Shown in pieces: positions 10,587-21,500 of a stretch of DNA of 64,000 nt. Where the stretch lies: the NCBI RefSeq assembly GCF_001723175.1, contig NC_064654.1, positions 2,046,001-2,110,000 on the forward strand, in the 5' to 3' direction. The DNA comes from Penicillium oxalicum (lineage: Eukaryota; Ascomycota; Eurotiomycetes; Eurotiales; Aspergillaceae). How positions within the stretch are numbered: the stretch's first letter is position 1; the number at the start of each line of letters is the position of its first letter. The translations under genes and the position numbers were made by a program. The notes beneath the pieces were generated by a model. The model did not search any database. It was not told where the DNA came from and saw only the letters and a list, made by a program, of their open reading frames with translations.

Positions 10587-11715
10587 ATGGTCGCCCTCTC
10601 TACAATTCAGTCATCCAACGCATCCGCCCTCAAGACGCTCTTTCCGTACGGTCCCGTGGGGGTCTTTGTCGGCGCAACCAACGGAATCGGAAAGGCAGCA
10701 CTCTTAGCACTCGCCAAGTATGCCACAAGACCACGATTGTACTTCATTGGCCGCTCACAGTCCGCTGCGGACGAGGTGCTGCGCCAGCTCAAGGAGATCA
10801 ATCCCGACGGCCAATATGAGTTCGTCAAAGCGGATGCAAGCCTACTCAGCAATGTTGATCGAATCTGCCTGTCCATTCAAGCCAAGGAGACCAAGATTGA
10901 TATCCTATTTCAGAGCCAGGGCACGTTGGACTTTGCGTCAGGTAGGGTCAAAAGGGCTTTTTCCTCAATGGACGCCAGATCTTGGATAGACCAAAACTGA
11001 CGAGTTTGGGGCGGGCATCGGGATGAATTGAATAGAGACCACAGAGAAACTCCCTCTGATCATGGCCCTTGGCTATTACTCCAAAATGCGCTTCATCGCC
11101 AATCTTCTTCCCTTGCTTCAACGCTCGTCCAACCCGCGCGTCGTCGTTGTCTTGGCTGGCACCAAAGAAGGTCCCGTGAACCCCAAGGACATCCCTGGGA
11201 AGAAAGTCAAGATTTGGCAAGCACGGGGGCATCTTTGCTCCATGATGACACTCACCTTGGAGCGATTCGCCCAGTCTGCCCCGGATGTGAGTTTTGTGCA
11301 CAGTTATCCCGGCTTCGTTCGAACCTCGCTCGACCAGTCCATTAGGGGCGTCACCGGGGTGATTGTGAGATCGATCACCACGATCACAAACATGTTCGTG
11401 TCTAGACATTGGATTCCGCTGGATGAGACGGGGTAGAGGCATGTTTTCTTGGCGACGGCGCCTCGATTTCCGTCAAAGGAACGACATACTGCGATGTCGG
11501 GTAAAGAGGGGGGGCAGGAGAGAACAGAAGTCGCCGTTGCGAGTGACGGTCAGGTGGGAGCGGGCGTGTACACAGTCGACGAGACGTGTGAGAGCGGAAA
11601 TGCCTCGGTGCAGGAAGTTCTCTGCCATTTGAGGGAGAATCAGACGGATCGGAAGATCTGGGAGCACTTGGATGGTGTATTTCAGCAAGTCACGGGGCAC
11701 TCATCAATACGTTGA
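10587..11715 (+). pseudogene. short-chain dehydrogenase/reductase with an in-frame stop
   Basis: Two exons (10587-10941 and 11036-11715) join in phase 1 across a 94-nt intron. The Rossmann glycine motif GATNGIG is at residues 29-35, followed by LYFIGRS, the usual cofactor-binding beta strand. A Tyr-rich YYSKMRF segment sits where SDRs carry the active-site tyrosine. The frame is interrupted by TAG at 11434-11436 (codon 252), yet the same frame continues for a further 93 codons with typical family sequence (RHVFLATAPRFPS, then VGAGVYTVDE) to TGA 11713-11715. Related fungal SDRs commonly have Glu where the TAG stands, one base away (GAG to TAG). A 251-residue truncated product is possible. The alternative is a base-call error. 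An intron covering the stop is unlikely, since the hidden sequence is family-like and no good branch site follows. Confidence 0.7.
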
Positions 11716-12132
11716 TGGGTTCTTGAGACACCCAGGGCGAGGTATCCAGATGAGAGAAATAGAGAGGCGTGATCGTCATGGTCGAAGATGGCTCTAGATC
11801 ACACACGATGGTCCTGGAAGGACAATGTCTCTCAACCCCAAGAGACACCGGTCCGTGTCCGCTTTTCAGTCACTACCAGCCAACTTGAGATCCACGCGTA
11901 GGAAATACAGAGTGGGAGTGTCAACCATGGATGTCATTCCACAAAGTAGAATCGTATGTCTTTTGCTCTCTATATGCATCAAGAAAACCATCATACAAGC
12001 TCCTCGAGGGAGAAAAGAAGAACCCCCTAATCATCAGATAGGGTCAAAGCTGAAGAAAATTACGCTCAATACGCGACACTGGAGAATGAGATAGCCTCCC
12101 AGTCACACCGATAGTGAAAAATGCCTTCCTCG
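11716..12132. other. convergent intergenic region
   Basis: These are the 3' flanks of the dehydrogenase and of the kinase. No coding or RNA feature is seen. Confidence 0.5.
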
Positions 12133-15100
12133 CTAAACCTCTCGAGTTCTGAGCTTGGAGAAATGCGGCACCTCAATCTCGGTTTCCATCTCGAGTCCGG
12201 ACAGGCTGGGAAACCGCCGACTGAAATTCGCCTCCCAGTCCTCCCCTCCCGGGCTCGTAGGACTGTTCACGCCGGCGGAGCCAGGAGCTGGGCTGGTGCC
12301 AGGTCGCGAGGTTTCCGGTCCACCCACCCGTAGGTTCTTTGGTTTCGGCGGAGCTGCTGGGCGCGATGCAGGCCTGGGAGATGAGGTTTCCAGTGGTCGA
12401 TTCATCCCGGCTAGGGAGGATCTTACGGGAGCAGTGGGTCCTTCACGAGCCCCATATATCGGGCCGGGATTACGAGAGATGGGTCCCTGTCCTGAAGATG
12501 CAACCGGGCCGTCACGATCAACTTGCTTTGCCTGCAAAGCGCTGGAATCGGTATATTTGCCGTAACCCGTGGCAGTCTTGGGCGCCACCTGTGGCTTGTT
12601 GGACTCTCCAATGAAATTTTGCACCCGATTCAGGATTGCCCGAGACCGATGCTGAACGCCTCCGTCGCCGCCCTCGGCAACGCGCCGCCGGTATTCCGCA
12701 GCTGCGTTGGCCACCCGCTTTTCCTCCTGCGAGAGTCGTCGACGCTCCAGCTCACGCCGCATCTCTGGAGAGACATCTTCCCGGTCCATGTCTTCGAGAG
12801 GATCGGTTTCATCGAAGGCGGCTGCTTCGTTGGGAGGTGATCCCAGGGGGGATGTGTCATTTCCAAGACCCTTCTGCTGTTGTGAATAATCTTCAGCAGT
12901 TGGCGAGGAGGTTCTTTCTCCATTCGTGCTCTCGAAGCGCCGGAAGGCCTCGCCGAAACGGCCAGCAAGTAGGGTCTTGCTTCCAGAGAGAGACAAGGAT
13001 GGAAGACTCCCTCGCTTGGCATGTTTTGCACCGCTGCTGCTGCGCTTCTCTCGCTTACGCATGCTCTCTTCTTCCTCCTTGGCCCGAAGGTAGTCCATGT
13101 CCGAAGTGATACTGACAGGTTCGAGATCCCGGTCGATTTCGGTGCGGACCGAACGTAATGGGGCGCCGCCTTCGTATTGCATGTGCGAAAGATCCAAAGA
13201 AGAACGCGAATGTTCGGGTTCGCGTGAGTAGTCATAGCGTGATGGAGCTTGCACAGAGACCGGTCGCGCCTTTGCGATTGCAGACTTGGACCGGTTGACG
13301 GGCTCAGTGTGCTCCAGACCCGATGGTCGTCGAACCCCCTCCAGGGAAGGTCGAGCAGAATGGGTTTGATTGGACAATTGATCAGAGGATAGGCGAGGGC
13401 TAGCGTTTGGTCTTATATTGACTGAAGGAGGCGACGGTGCTTTAGGTCCCGTGCGTTTGACTTCTTCTCCAGGTCGCGCTTGACTAGATGGACGACGCTC
13501 ATTTTCGGGAGCTGGGAAACGGTAGATTGGCCGACTGGAAGGGTTTGACTCTGACAGACGAGGTGTTTGCGATGGCGATGTCATCGTACCCGTGGAGACC
13601 ATCTGGGGCCGCTGAGGCGTGGGCTGATACAGAGGCGCTTGTTGCCGAGTAGCTACCTCTTGAGGCGTTTGTGATCGGGCGGGCGAGACCTGCGATCTGC
13701 GGTTCACAGCAGGAGCCTGTCGTTCCGGGGACTGGCGTCGGCCAAAAGCGTCGTCAGCTAGCGCATTTGTTAATCTCTGTGAAAGGTCCTCGTCCTCAGA
13801 CTTGGTTTCCTGCGCGCTTGGCTCAAAGGCGAACGTGTCCCCCTTCTCATGGAGGATATCAAATTGATCAAGCGTTGGGAATCGATTCGATAACTCATCC
13901 GCATTCGCCCTCGCATTGCCATCCAGGGCCGCAAAAGGATCATGCGACGAAGATTTCGATCCGCCGCGAAAGGGCGACGGACTTGGTTTCGCAGAGCTGT
14001 GGGCCGAGGTTTGGGCCTTTCCGGGTCGGCCTCTTCGCATGGGCGCGATATCCGGAATAATCTGAGTCTCCTGTATGGGGGGCGAGAAAGTTGCGCCGAC
14101 GGCAGGTGCTTCCACCGGGGGCGAAGGTAATTCTTGGTTACGGCGCGCTTCAGAGATGGTTCGCTGCGAGTAGATCTTGACGACAAAACATCAATAAGTA
14201 TGTCTCAACAGCCGATTCCTCATTTCAATGACGGAGCGAGACTCACATCGCGAATAGGCACCTTTTTCCCCTGCATGTCGCAGATCTCCTTCACCACTTC
14301 GTAAATGTTTGGTCGTTTCTGGGGGTTTTCCATAAGCATCGTTGCTATCCGTGAAATTCCAGTTAGCAATCCTCATTCTCAAATCTCGGGCCTATTCTTT
14401 CAAATCTCCGGGGACGGCGCAAAGACTTACCAATTAGCATCTTCAGCCGATCTGAAAACTGTGGGTATGCAGGGAACTTGTAACTAGCGTTAAGAATGGC
14501 CATCTGTCCCACTTCTTCGAAAGGAGTCGTGTAGTAACAGAGTTTGTACAGGAAGACACCGAGCGCCCAGATATCACTTTTCTCGTCAATAGGTTGCTTG
14601 CGATACACGTCAATCATCTCGGGACTTCGGTACTGGATGGTCGTGTGGCGTTGAACATCATCTTCGATCAGACGACCCTCGGCTGCCGAGGTTGCGGCTG
14701 GGCGAGGAGCCGCCGCAGATCCAAAGTCGCATAGCTTGTAGATGGTCGAACCCGAGGCGCGCGAGATGAGGACATTCTCTACCTTGAGATCTCGGTGCAA
14801 CAAGGGCGGTTTGAGATAATGCATACAGGCGACTCCCTCCGCAACGTCCGAGAAAATCTTGACGATCTCGGGCTCGGTCAATCGGTTCTGCAACCGGGTG
14901 TTCATGAAGTCAATTAGACCGCCGCCCGCGCAGTACTCCATGAGCAAGAAGACCTCATATCCGCCCCCTTGTAATTGGGAGGCATGCGAGTCGATATATC
15001 GAACAATGTGTTTATGACCCTTGAGCTTCTTCATGGTCTCCACCTCGGTGCGCATGCTGGCCAGCGCGGCCTTGTCGGGGACGGCCACACGTTTGAGGAC

Positions 15101-15337
15101 AGCATTGTCGGTACCGTTGACCGGCTGAGGTAGCCGCACCACGTAGACATGAGCGAAGCCACCCTCCGATAGATATTTCTCGACCACCACGCGATGACCG
15201 CCCACTTGGACCTTGGTCCCCGGAAGAAAAGTGCCCGCCGGTGCGTTCGCCGCGGCGACCGGGTTGAACGCGGGGAACTGACGCGGGACTGCAGCATGGC
15301 CCTGCTGGACGGGAGGAGAGGATTGATAGGCAGCCAT
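12133..15337 (-). CDS. Ark/Prk (NAK) family serine/threonine kinase
   Basis: Three exons (15337-14431, 14344-14247, 14175-12133) encode 1015 residues. The kinase domain spans about residues 45-330: glycine loop SEGGFAHVY at 57-65, Lys82 in AVLKR, HRDLKVEN at 181-188, DFGSA at 204-208 and the NAK-type activation end TTIQYRSPEMID near 232-243. The rest, about 680 residues, is a Pro/Ser/Arg-rich disordered tail with short acidic patches, as in yeast Ark1, Prk1 and Akl1 and animal AAK1. These kinases phosphorylate endocytic adaptors and control actin patches at the plasma membrane; that role is inferred from the family. The second intron is only 71 nt and the exon between the introns is 98 nt. 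The start is the only ATG before the conserved region. Confidence 0.92.
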
Positions 15338-17737
15338 GACGGGGATAAGCTCAGCCCTGGCCGGGGGCGGACGGAGGATGGGTGAGGATGGAACGGTCGG
15401 AGAAGAGAAAGCTCAGGAGGGGAAGGAGGGTAGGAACGTCGAGTCTGGGATGTGTCAACGACGCGGCATAGGAGAGAGACTTGGCGCACGACAGAGAATC
15501 AATACGTAGGAACAGGGCCAAGCGGATGAGGGGGGGTGGGTTCTGGGTAAGCGGGGAGGAGAGCAAAGGGAGAGCGGAGGGAGACTCGAGGATCTCAGGG
15601 GGCGGTTCCTGACTACCACACGGGACTGGAGCAAACAGGAATTGAGGCACGCTGTGAGCTCCCCAGACAGGTCGAAGATGCGAACAATTCCTTGTGGTCG
15701 TCGCACGGGGCGGAACGAGCGACGGAAGATCACGATGGACACAACCATGCAACCAATGATCCAATCATGGATGGCGGGTCACGTTCCCAACGTGGAGGTG
15801 TCCATCCTCTGGCCTGCCGCCCTGCTAATCCAAATCCATGATGTATGCATATATAATGGAGATTAAGGCGATTGTTCACCAACGCCCGGTCTTTCCTGGT
15901 CAACGGGCAGATAATTTGACCAAACAGATTTACGACCCTCCGTCATGTAGATACCGGTCACCGCAGCAAAATCAACACTCCCGCTGATGCTCGACCCATA
16001 GATTAGCATCTCGATCTTCCGCATCACTTGCTCCGATCATGAGACCGCATCACTTAGATTGCGCCTCACAGCCTCTCTCTTCTGCAACGATTGACCATCA
16101 AGGTGACGCTGTGTCGCGGAATCGCTATCGTTGACTCACTATCTCTGGGATCACACGTCCTAACCTCGGACATCCCATACACTCGTGGGAAATATAGCCA
16201 AACCATGACTCGCTGCTTGTGCTTGTTGACGGCTCCAGGATGACTACGGACCCACCCCGTCGTACCGATCTTCCCCAACCGCTTGACCGCAATGTTGGCC
16301 TGGTGGACTTTGCTTGCCTTTCGATTCCTTGCCATCAGTTGCACTACAAGACCCGATCATCGCGGTCGACTCTGTGTCGTGGCCTTCACCGTTTCCCGGG
16401 GATCATCTCAGGTCACAATTCGCGGGAGGGCAGCCATGCCGCTGTGTCCAGACAGCTCCTGCTGTACAGTAACCGATAGCCAATCGATGCAAGCAATGGT
16501 CCCCTCTTGCTGCCTCGTGGAACTGAAGTTCAGAGGTTCGCATCATGAGACAATACTGCATATCTCTGCGCCAAAGTCTGATACGCAAGGTGTCCTGACT
16601 TGCCAAATGGCCAGGTCTCCTTGTGGACCGCCACGCTAGTGCATGAGATTACTTCCTGCCTGAGGCGGAGAACTGGACTGTCAGGCCGTCTCCACGACGT
16701 AAGCGGCGCTTTCCCCTTATTGGCAAAACCACAACAAATACGTGGAATCCGCAAAGCTTTGAGTGTACTTACGCTGAGTACACCAGGAGCCCTTTGTCGT
16801 GATTGTGTGTACTCTGGAAAGCGTCTTTCACACTGGAGGCTTCTGATGAGAAGTCTTGAACCAAATTCAAAAAAAAATGGTGTGCATCAAGTTCCCATGT
16901 CCCCCACTTTGTAGAATGTGGTTCGAGTTTAAGCATAGACCATGGGCACTCACTTTTGGCACATATTTCTCGAGACGTGGCTCAGTGTGTGCCACAAATT
17001 TCCGAGAAGGAGTGACTTCGACCCATGTTTCTCTGGCCCCTCAAGCGCTGTCGTAGCCTCTCGTTGGAAGACTTTGTTCCAAATCTATATCATGCGTATC
17101 GATTGTCAGCTTCTCCCTCTTCCGTTGGGTCCATGTCTACGGCACGTATGTGTGATGGCCACGTCTTCACTGCATGAAGCCGCTCGGCTCTTAGCGGCTC
17201 CCATTTTCTCCTCAGCAACCCACTCGACCCCAGGTTGACCACTTTCCATTTCTTCCTCCTCCACTACCTCAGCGCAATCGGTGGAGCCCGTGGTCGCTTG
17301 ATTCTGGGAATAGCTGGTTCGCTTGGACAGTAACTCTCTTCCCCAAGAAGGCTTCTGTAAAGCCTTTCTCTAGGCCTCTCGAGCACTGAGTGGCCTGGCG
17401 CCTCAGTGCAGATCGCTCTCAGTCTTGACCATGACCTTGTCACCGACACCCGTTCACAAGTTGATCCAATTGATTTAGAAAGCTCAAGTTGATTGTTTCT
17501 TCTCAGATCGGGATTGCGGCTCTAGTTCTCGCCTCATCTGTCTCGCAATTGCATCGCATGCGACCAGCGGAGTTATAGGGCGACACGGTGCTTGAACCTA
17601 GTCTGGAAATATAGATAGATCGGGAGATCGAGGACCGAAAAGGGAGCAGAGTTGCGCTCGACTCCAGTGAGACTAGTCATCCGACCGATCGCATTCCAGC
17701 AACCGTCCGACAAGGAACAGACGACTATTATACAGGG
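15338..17737. other. 2.4-kb divergent intergenic region
   Basis: Left part: pyrimidine-rich leader of the kinase gene (purine-rich on the plus strand, 15400-15600). Right part: promoter of the coiled-coil protein. Overlapping open frames at 16.0-16.9 kb on both strands lack codon character. I see no gene. Confidence 0.5.
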
Positions 17738-19873
17738 ATGGATGGGCCGCCGCCCCCACCACCGCCGCATGGCGAGAACCCTCACACTACTGAGGGCGAA
17801 TATCGCAAGGCGTCCGACATGCCCCCGGGAAATTACGACATCTTCATCGTCCCACCTCACTCTGCCGGCTCAGGTTTTCTTTATCTCCCCTCGCTGCAAT
17901 GCAACCGAAACAGCTTCATTGCGGGCGTTGCCAGCACGCTTGCGGTGGTATACGTCTGGTCAACTGTGGCGCCGACACTTAAGACTTGGTGGGTGGCGAC
18001 AGTGTCCAGTCAGAGCAACAAAGGTGTGGTCGTGGTTGCGCTCGTGATCGCGGTCGCTGGCTGGGCCTTTGGAATGTCGCAATTGGGGTACTTCAAAGGA
18101 GGCCCTGAAGGGAAGAGACCCCCTGGCGGTGGTTTCGATTCCTTCAGAGGCTCTCATGGCCAAGGTTCATCCCAGGGTCGATCGTCAGACTCGGGGCATG
18201 GTGATGGTTCCAGGCAGCATCAACAGCGTGATGGACACGCTGGGTCAAGCCACCAACAAAGACAACAGGGTGGAAACTTTGGTGGCAGGTCAAACCATGG
18301 CCACCAGTACGCTGGTCACCAGCACACTGAAAGCCCCCCCGAGCCGGAGGCGGCACCGCCTCCTAAGCCGCCTCCTCAACCCGAACCAGCCAACCATGGC
18401 CCCAATGGAGCGGAGTGGGAGAAGGCCCGCGACGAGACCAGACGTAAGGAGGAGCTACGCCGCAAGATGGAGGAATTCAAGCGGAAGAGGGAGGCAGAAG
18501 CAAAAGAGAGGGAAAGAAAGAAAGAACGAGAAGCAATGGAGAAGGAGCTGAAAGAACGTCGCGAACAGCTCGAGCGCGAGATGGCAGCAGCCAGAGAGAA
18601 AGCAGAAAAGGAAGCACGCGAAAAGGCCGAGAGAGAGACCAAGCTGGCCCGTGAGAAGGCGGAGAAAGAGGCCAGAGAGACACGCGAGAGGGCTGAGAAA
18701 GAAGCTAAGGAGGCTCGTGAGCGTGCGGCACGCGAGCTGGCCGAAGCCCGTGCAAAGGCTGAGAAAGCGGCTGCAGAGGCCAAGGCACAGGCCGAGCGCC
18801 TTGAGGCTGAAGCCAAAGCGGAAAAGGCGCGACGTGAAGCCGAAGCTGCCAAACGCGAGGAAGAGGCCAAGGAGAAAGCTGCCAAAGAGGCCGCCGAGAA
18901 GGCCGCTGCAGAAAAGGCTGCGGCGCAAAAGGAAGCCATGGCCAAATTTGCGGCGCTCAAGGAAGCGGCGGCGAAGCGATACGCGGAGAAGAAAGCCCAG
19001 GAGAGCAAAAAGGAAACACCGCCAGTGGCCACGGCTGGAAGCACGAAAAGTGCACAAAGTGCACCTCGCACCCCGTCGCCAAAGAAACCGCCGTTTCCAA
19101 CAGCGAAGACAACCCTGGACGACGACGCCTATTCCTTTCGGCCCTACGATCGCCCACGACGACCGTATGGACAGGCCTCCAACTCGTCTGCTTACTCCGA
19201 GTCTTCTTACGCACCTTCTCAATCTACAGCACGGACAACACCTCCTCCGTCGCATCGGGGCTCCTATTCCACCAAGGATCCCGACAAGATTGTCATTCTT
19301 GGGGTCTACCAATTCACTAATGCATTCATGAAGACGCCAGTGGCACAGCTAGTTTCCGGTCAGGGCATGGTGACAGACGGACTCGTACTCCGCATCACAA
19401 CGGAGGGTCTCTTCGTTGACGACGACCTCCGTGGAGTTGGCCAACGTGAATGGGATGTCAAAGCATGGACGTTGAAACTGACAGAGGTGTGGTGTCCTCA
19501 AATGGCAACCCCTCCCAACTCAAAGCAGCCCGCTTCAACGAACCCATTCTCTTTCCGTCGTACTGCCCATTCAGTGCCCACCAACGAAGAATCGGATGCA
19601 TTCACCACCAACCTCCTCAAAGTCTGCAAGAACACCTGTCGCCTGGCAGCCCCGGCCGCGGGGGCTGTTTCCCGTGGACTTCACGTGCTACGCGCCAGCC
19701 TGCGTGACCAGGAAGGCAAGAGATACGTCTTTGTTCTTCAAGACACCGAGGCGTGGAAAGTGGCCCTTGGTCTTCAACGTCTCCGCGGCGGAGCCCTTGT
19801 TCGAGCTCTAGGAGTCACGGCCATGCCGGCTCCAGACTGCAAGACCATTCTCAGCAACCTGGGCTTCGCTTGA
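17738..19873 (+). CDS. membrane-anchored coiled-coil protein with a C-terminal globular domain
   Basis: One exon, 711 residues. A proline run (residues 4-10) opens the protein. Two hydrophobic helices follow at about 58-80 and 96-114, separated by a short polar loop, so a hairpin anchor is likely. Residues 120-225 are Gly/His/Gln/Ser-rich. From about 225 to 415 comes an unbroken Glu/Lys/Arg/Ala coiled coil. Residues 420-510 are Ser/Pro-rich linker. The last 200 residues form a globular domain starting DKIVILGVYQF and ending LGLQRLRGG...ILSNLGFA, whose strand-rich pattern and final Trp-containing helix recall a PH-like fold; this is my inference. I recognise no named family. The strong A/E/K bias produces long meaningless open frames on the other strand. 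A role as organelle tether or scaffold is possible but unproven. Confidence 0.8.
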   Translation: MDGPPPPPPPHGENPHTTEGEYRKASDMPPGNYDIFIVPPHSAGSGFLYLPSLQCNRNSFIAGVASTLAVVYVWSTVAPTLKTWWVATVSSQSNKGVVVVALVIAVAGWAFGMSQLGYFKGGPEGKRPPGGGFDSFRGSHGQGSSQGRSSDSGHGDGSRQHQQRDGHAGSSHQQRQQGGNFGGRSNHGHQYAGHQHTESPPEPEAAPPPKPPPQPEPANHGPNGAEWEKARDETRRKEELRRKMEEFKRKREAEAKERERKKEREAMEKELKERREQLEREMAAAREKAEKEAREKAERETKLAREKAEKEARETRERAEKEAKEARERAARELAEARAKAEKAAAEAKAQAERLEAEAKAEKARREAEAAKREEEAKEKAAKEAAEKAAAEKAAAQKEAMAKFAALKEAAAKRYAEKKAQESKKETPPVATAGSTKSAQSAPRTPSPKKPPFPTAKTTLDDDAYSFRPYDRPRRPYGQASNSSAYSESSYAPSQSTARTTPPPSHRGSYSTKDPDKIVILGVYQFTNAFMKTPVAQLVSGQGMVTDGLVLRITTEGLFVDDDLRGVGQREWDVKAWTLKLTEVWCPQMATPPNSKQPASTNPFSFRRTAHSVPTNEESDAFTTNLLKVCKNTCRLAAPAAGAVSRGLHVLRASLRDQEGKRYVFVLQDTEAWKVALGLQRLRGGALVRALGVTAMPAPDCKTILSNLGFA

Positions 19874-21500
19874 TCGCTCAAGAATGATGCATTTGAGACG
19901 AGTCTCTTCAACTCTGCGCAAGTTGCAGAGCAGAGCAAAACAGAGCAAGATCGGCCAAGCCAGCCCTGGCTGTGACAATGAAGATAGAAGCTCATGGTAT
20001 CGAGAACAGAGGGTCTAAGTGGTGAGACAGCCTCATATGATCAACATGATGACAACAAAAACAACAACAACACAACGATGATGCGCAGTCTCAGTCAACT
20101 GTCACCTGGAAATGCAATATCACATTTCTTTGGCCCCAGAGAGGGTCTCTCTCACCTTCCTGGTGACTTCTACCTCATTCATATCCTGGTTGTGTCCTCA
20201 CTCCTCAGGCGTGAAGACTTCGCCTTGTTAGTCACGACCACCGGAGTTTTGCTTGTTGGTACTCGTGACTATGTTCTCTCCCCCCCCCCACCTCCCCTCC
20301 CCTCTCCCTCAGTATAGTACATTTCATCCCCTTTGCGCACATGTCACATTCTTATGTCCTCGTTCTGTTATATACACCGAAGATTCCCCCTCGATGATTT
20401 TTTTTGTTTGTTCATGGATTTCCACTTTGCTTTGTTTATTGCAGAGGGTTGAGATCAGGTCAAAACACATAGTATATAGCGTTAGTGGAAACTTCAATGA
20501 ATCTTCTATTGGAGATCCGTTGATCCAATCTCTTCAGCTTTCTCTTGTTCACTTTTGAGCCTTAGTACCGTGTCATTTATATTCATCGGGTACCGTACAG
20601 GGGTAAAAGATAAAGTCTACTAGAATATAGCCAGAGTTTGTAACCTTGGGTTGTTTATCTCCAGTCGCTAATAGCTGAATTACCTCTATTTACCTGGTGA
20701 TCTGCAGATAGGCGGTAATTTTTTGGAGAGCCCCCGAACAACTTTACATGGGTGATCACTGAAAGATGAGAGGGTTTCAAATTGTCGACTGGATACCAGG
20801 TAGATGAGCTTTATACCTCATGCCAGCCTGCACCATCAACTCTGTTCCGTTCCTGATATGGCTGGAACACACCATTTCTACCTAGACATGGAATTGGGCC
20901 AAATGGCCCTTGGTAATGGACAGAGAAAGAAATTTGAAGATATAATAGGAAGAACAAGCAGATCTCAAAAAGAACATGTTAGAAGGGCTAAGAATCATCA
21001 AAGGAGAAGAAGAAAGAAAAAAAAAGAAGATTGGGGTAAATGAATAAAGGTCTATCAATCGTGTGGGAATCATCTTTTTTCCAACAATGGAACAATGGGA
21101 TCGTATGCATCGAACCTGAACGTGTATCAATCAGTCCTGGTGCACGCCTTGAGACGACGTGGGGGAGGGGACCAAGACAAGGGAAAAAAACGCAAGCAAA
21201 GAACGCCTCTCAGAGATGATGATCGACAGCAGCACCGACACCATGGCGCAAAATTTATCAGGCGGGCCCAATTTACCTCCAACAGGAATCTCAAGGCCCA
21301 GGTTGGGCCTTCCTCTTGGGTGGATGTGCAAAAGGCTCGGAAGCGGACCGACAAGTGGCTGGAAGGTCGGACCCGTTGCATCTTTCCAACGAGGCCAAGC
21401 GATTCCAATTGACAGAGGTGGTTGTCATTTGGAAAAGCTGGGGTGGAGATATTTGGACAGGTGGAACGTGTGGGAATTGGAGAGTGGTCGTGGGACTCAT
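19874..21500. other. 1.6-kb convergent intergenic region
   Basis: These are the 3' flanks of the coiled-coil gene and the DnaJ gene. The stretch from about 20350 to 21060 is AT-rich relative to its surroundings, with purine tracts near 21000. No gene is supported. Confidence 0.5.

Noticed and set aside
18376..19312. Long open frames on the minus strand opposite the coiled-coil protein.
   Set aside because: They are rich in Ser, Phe, Leu and Ala only because they are the complement of Glu/Lys/Ala codons; no independent coding signal.
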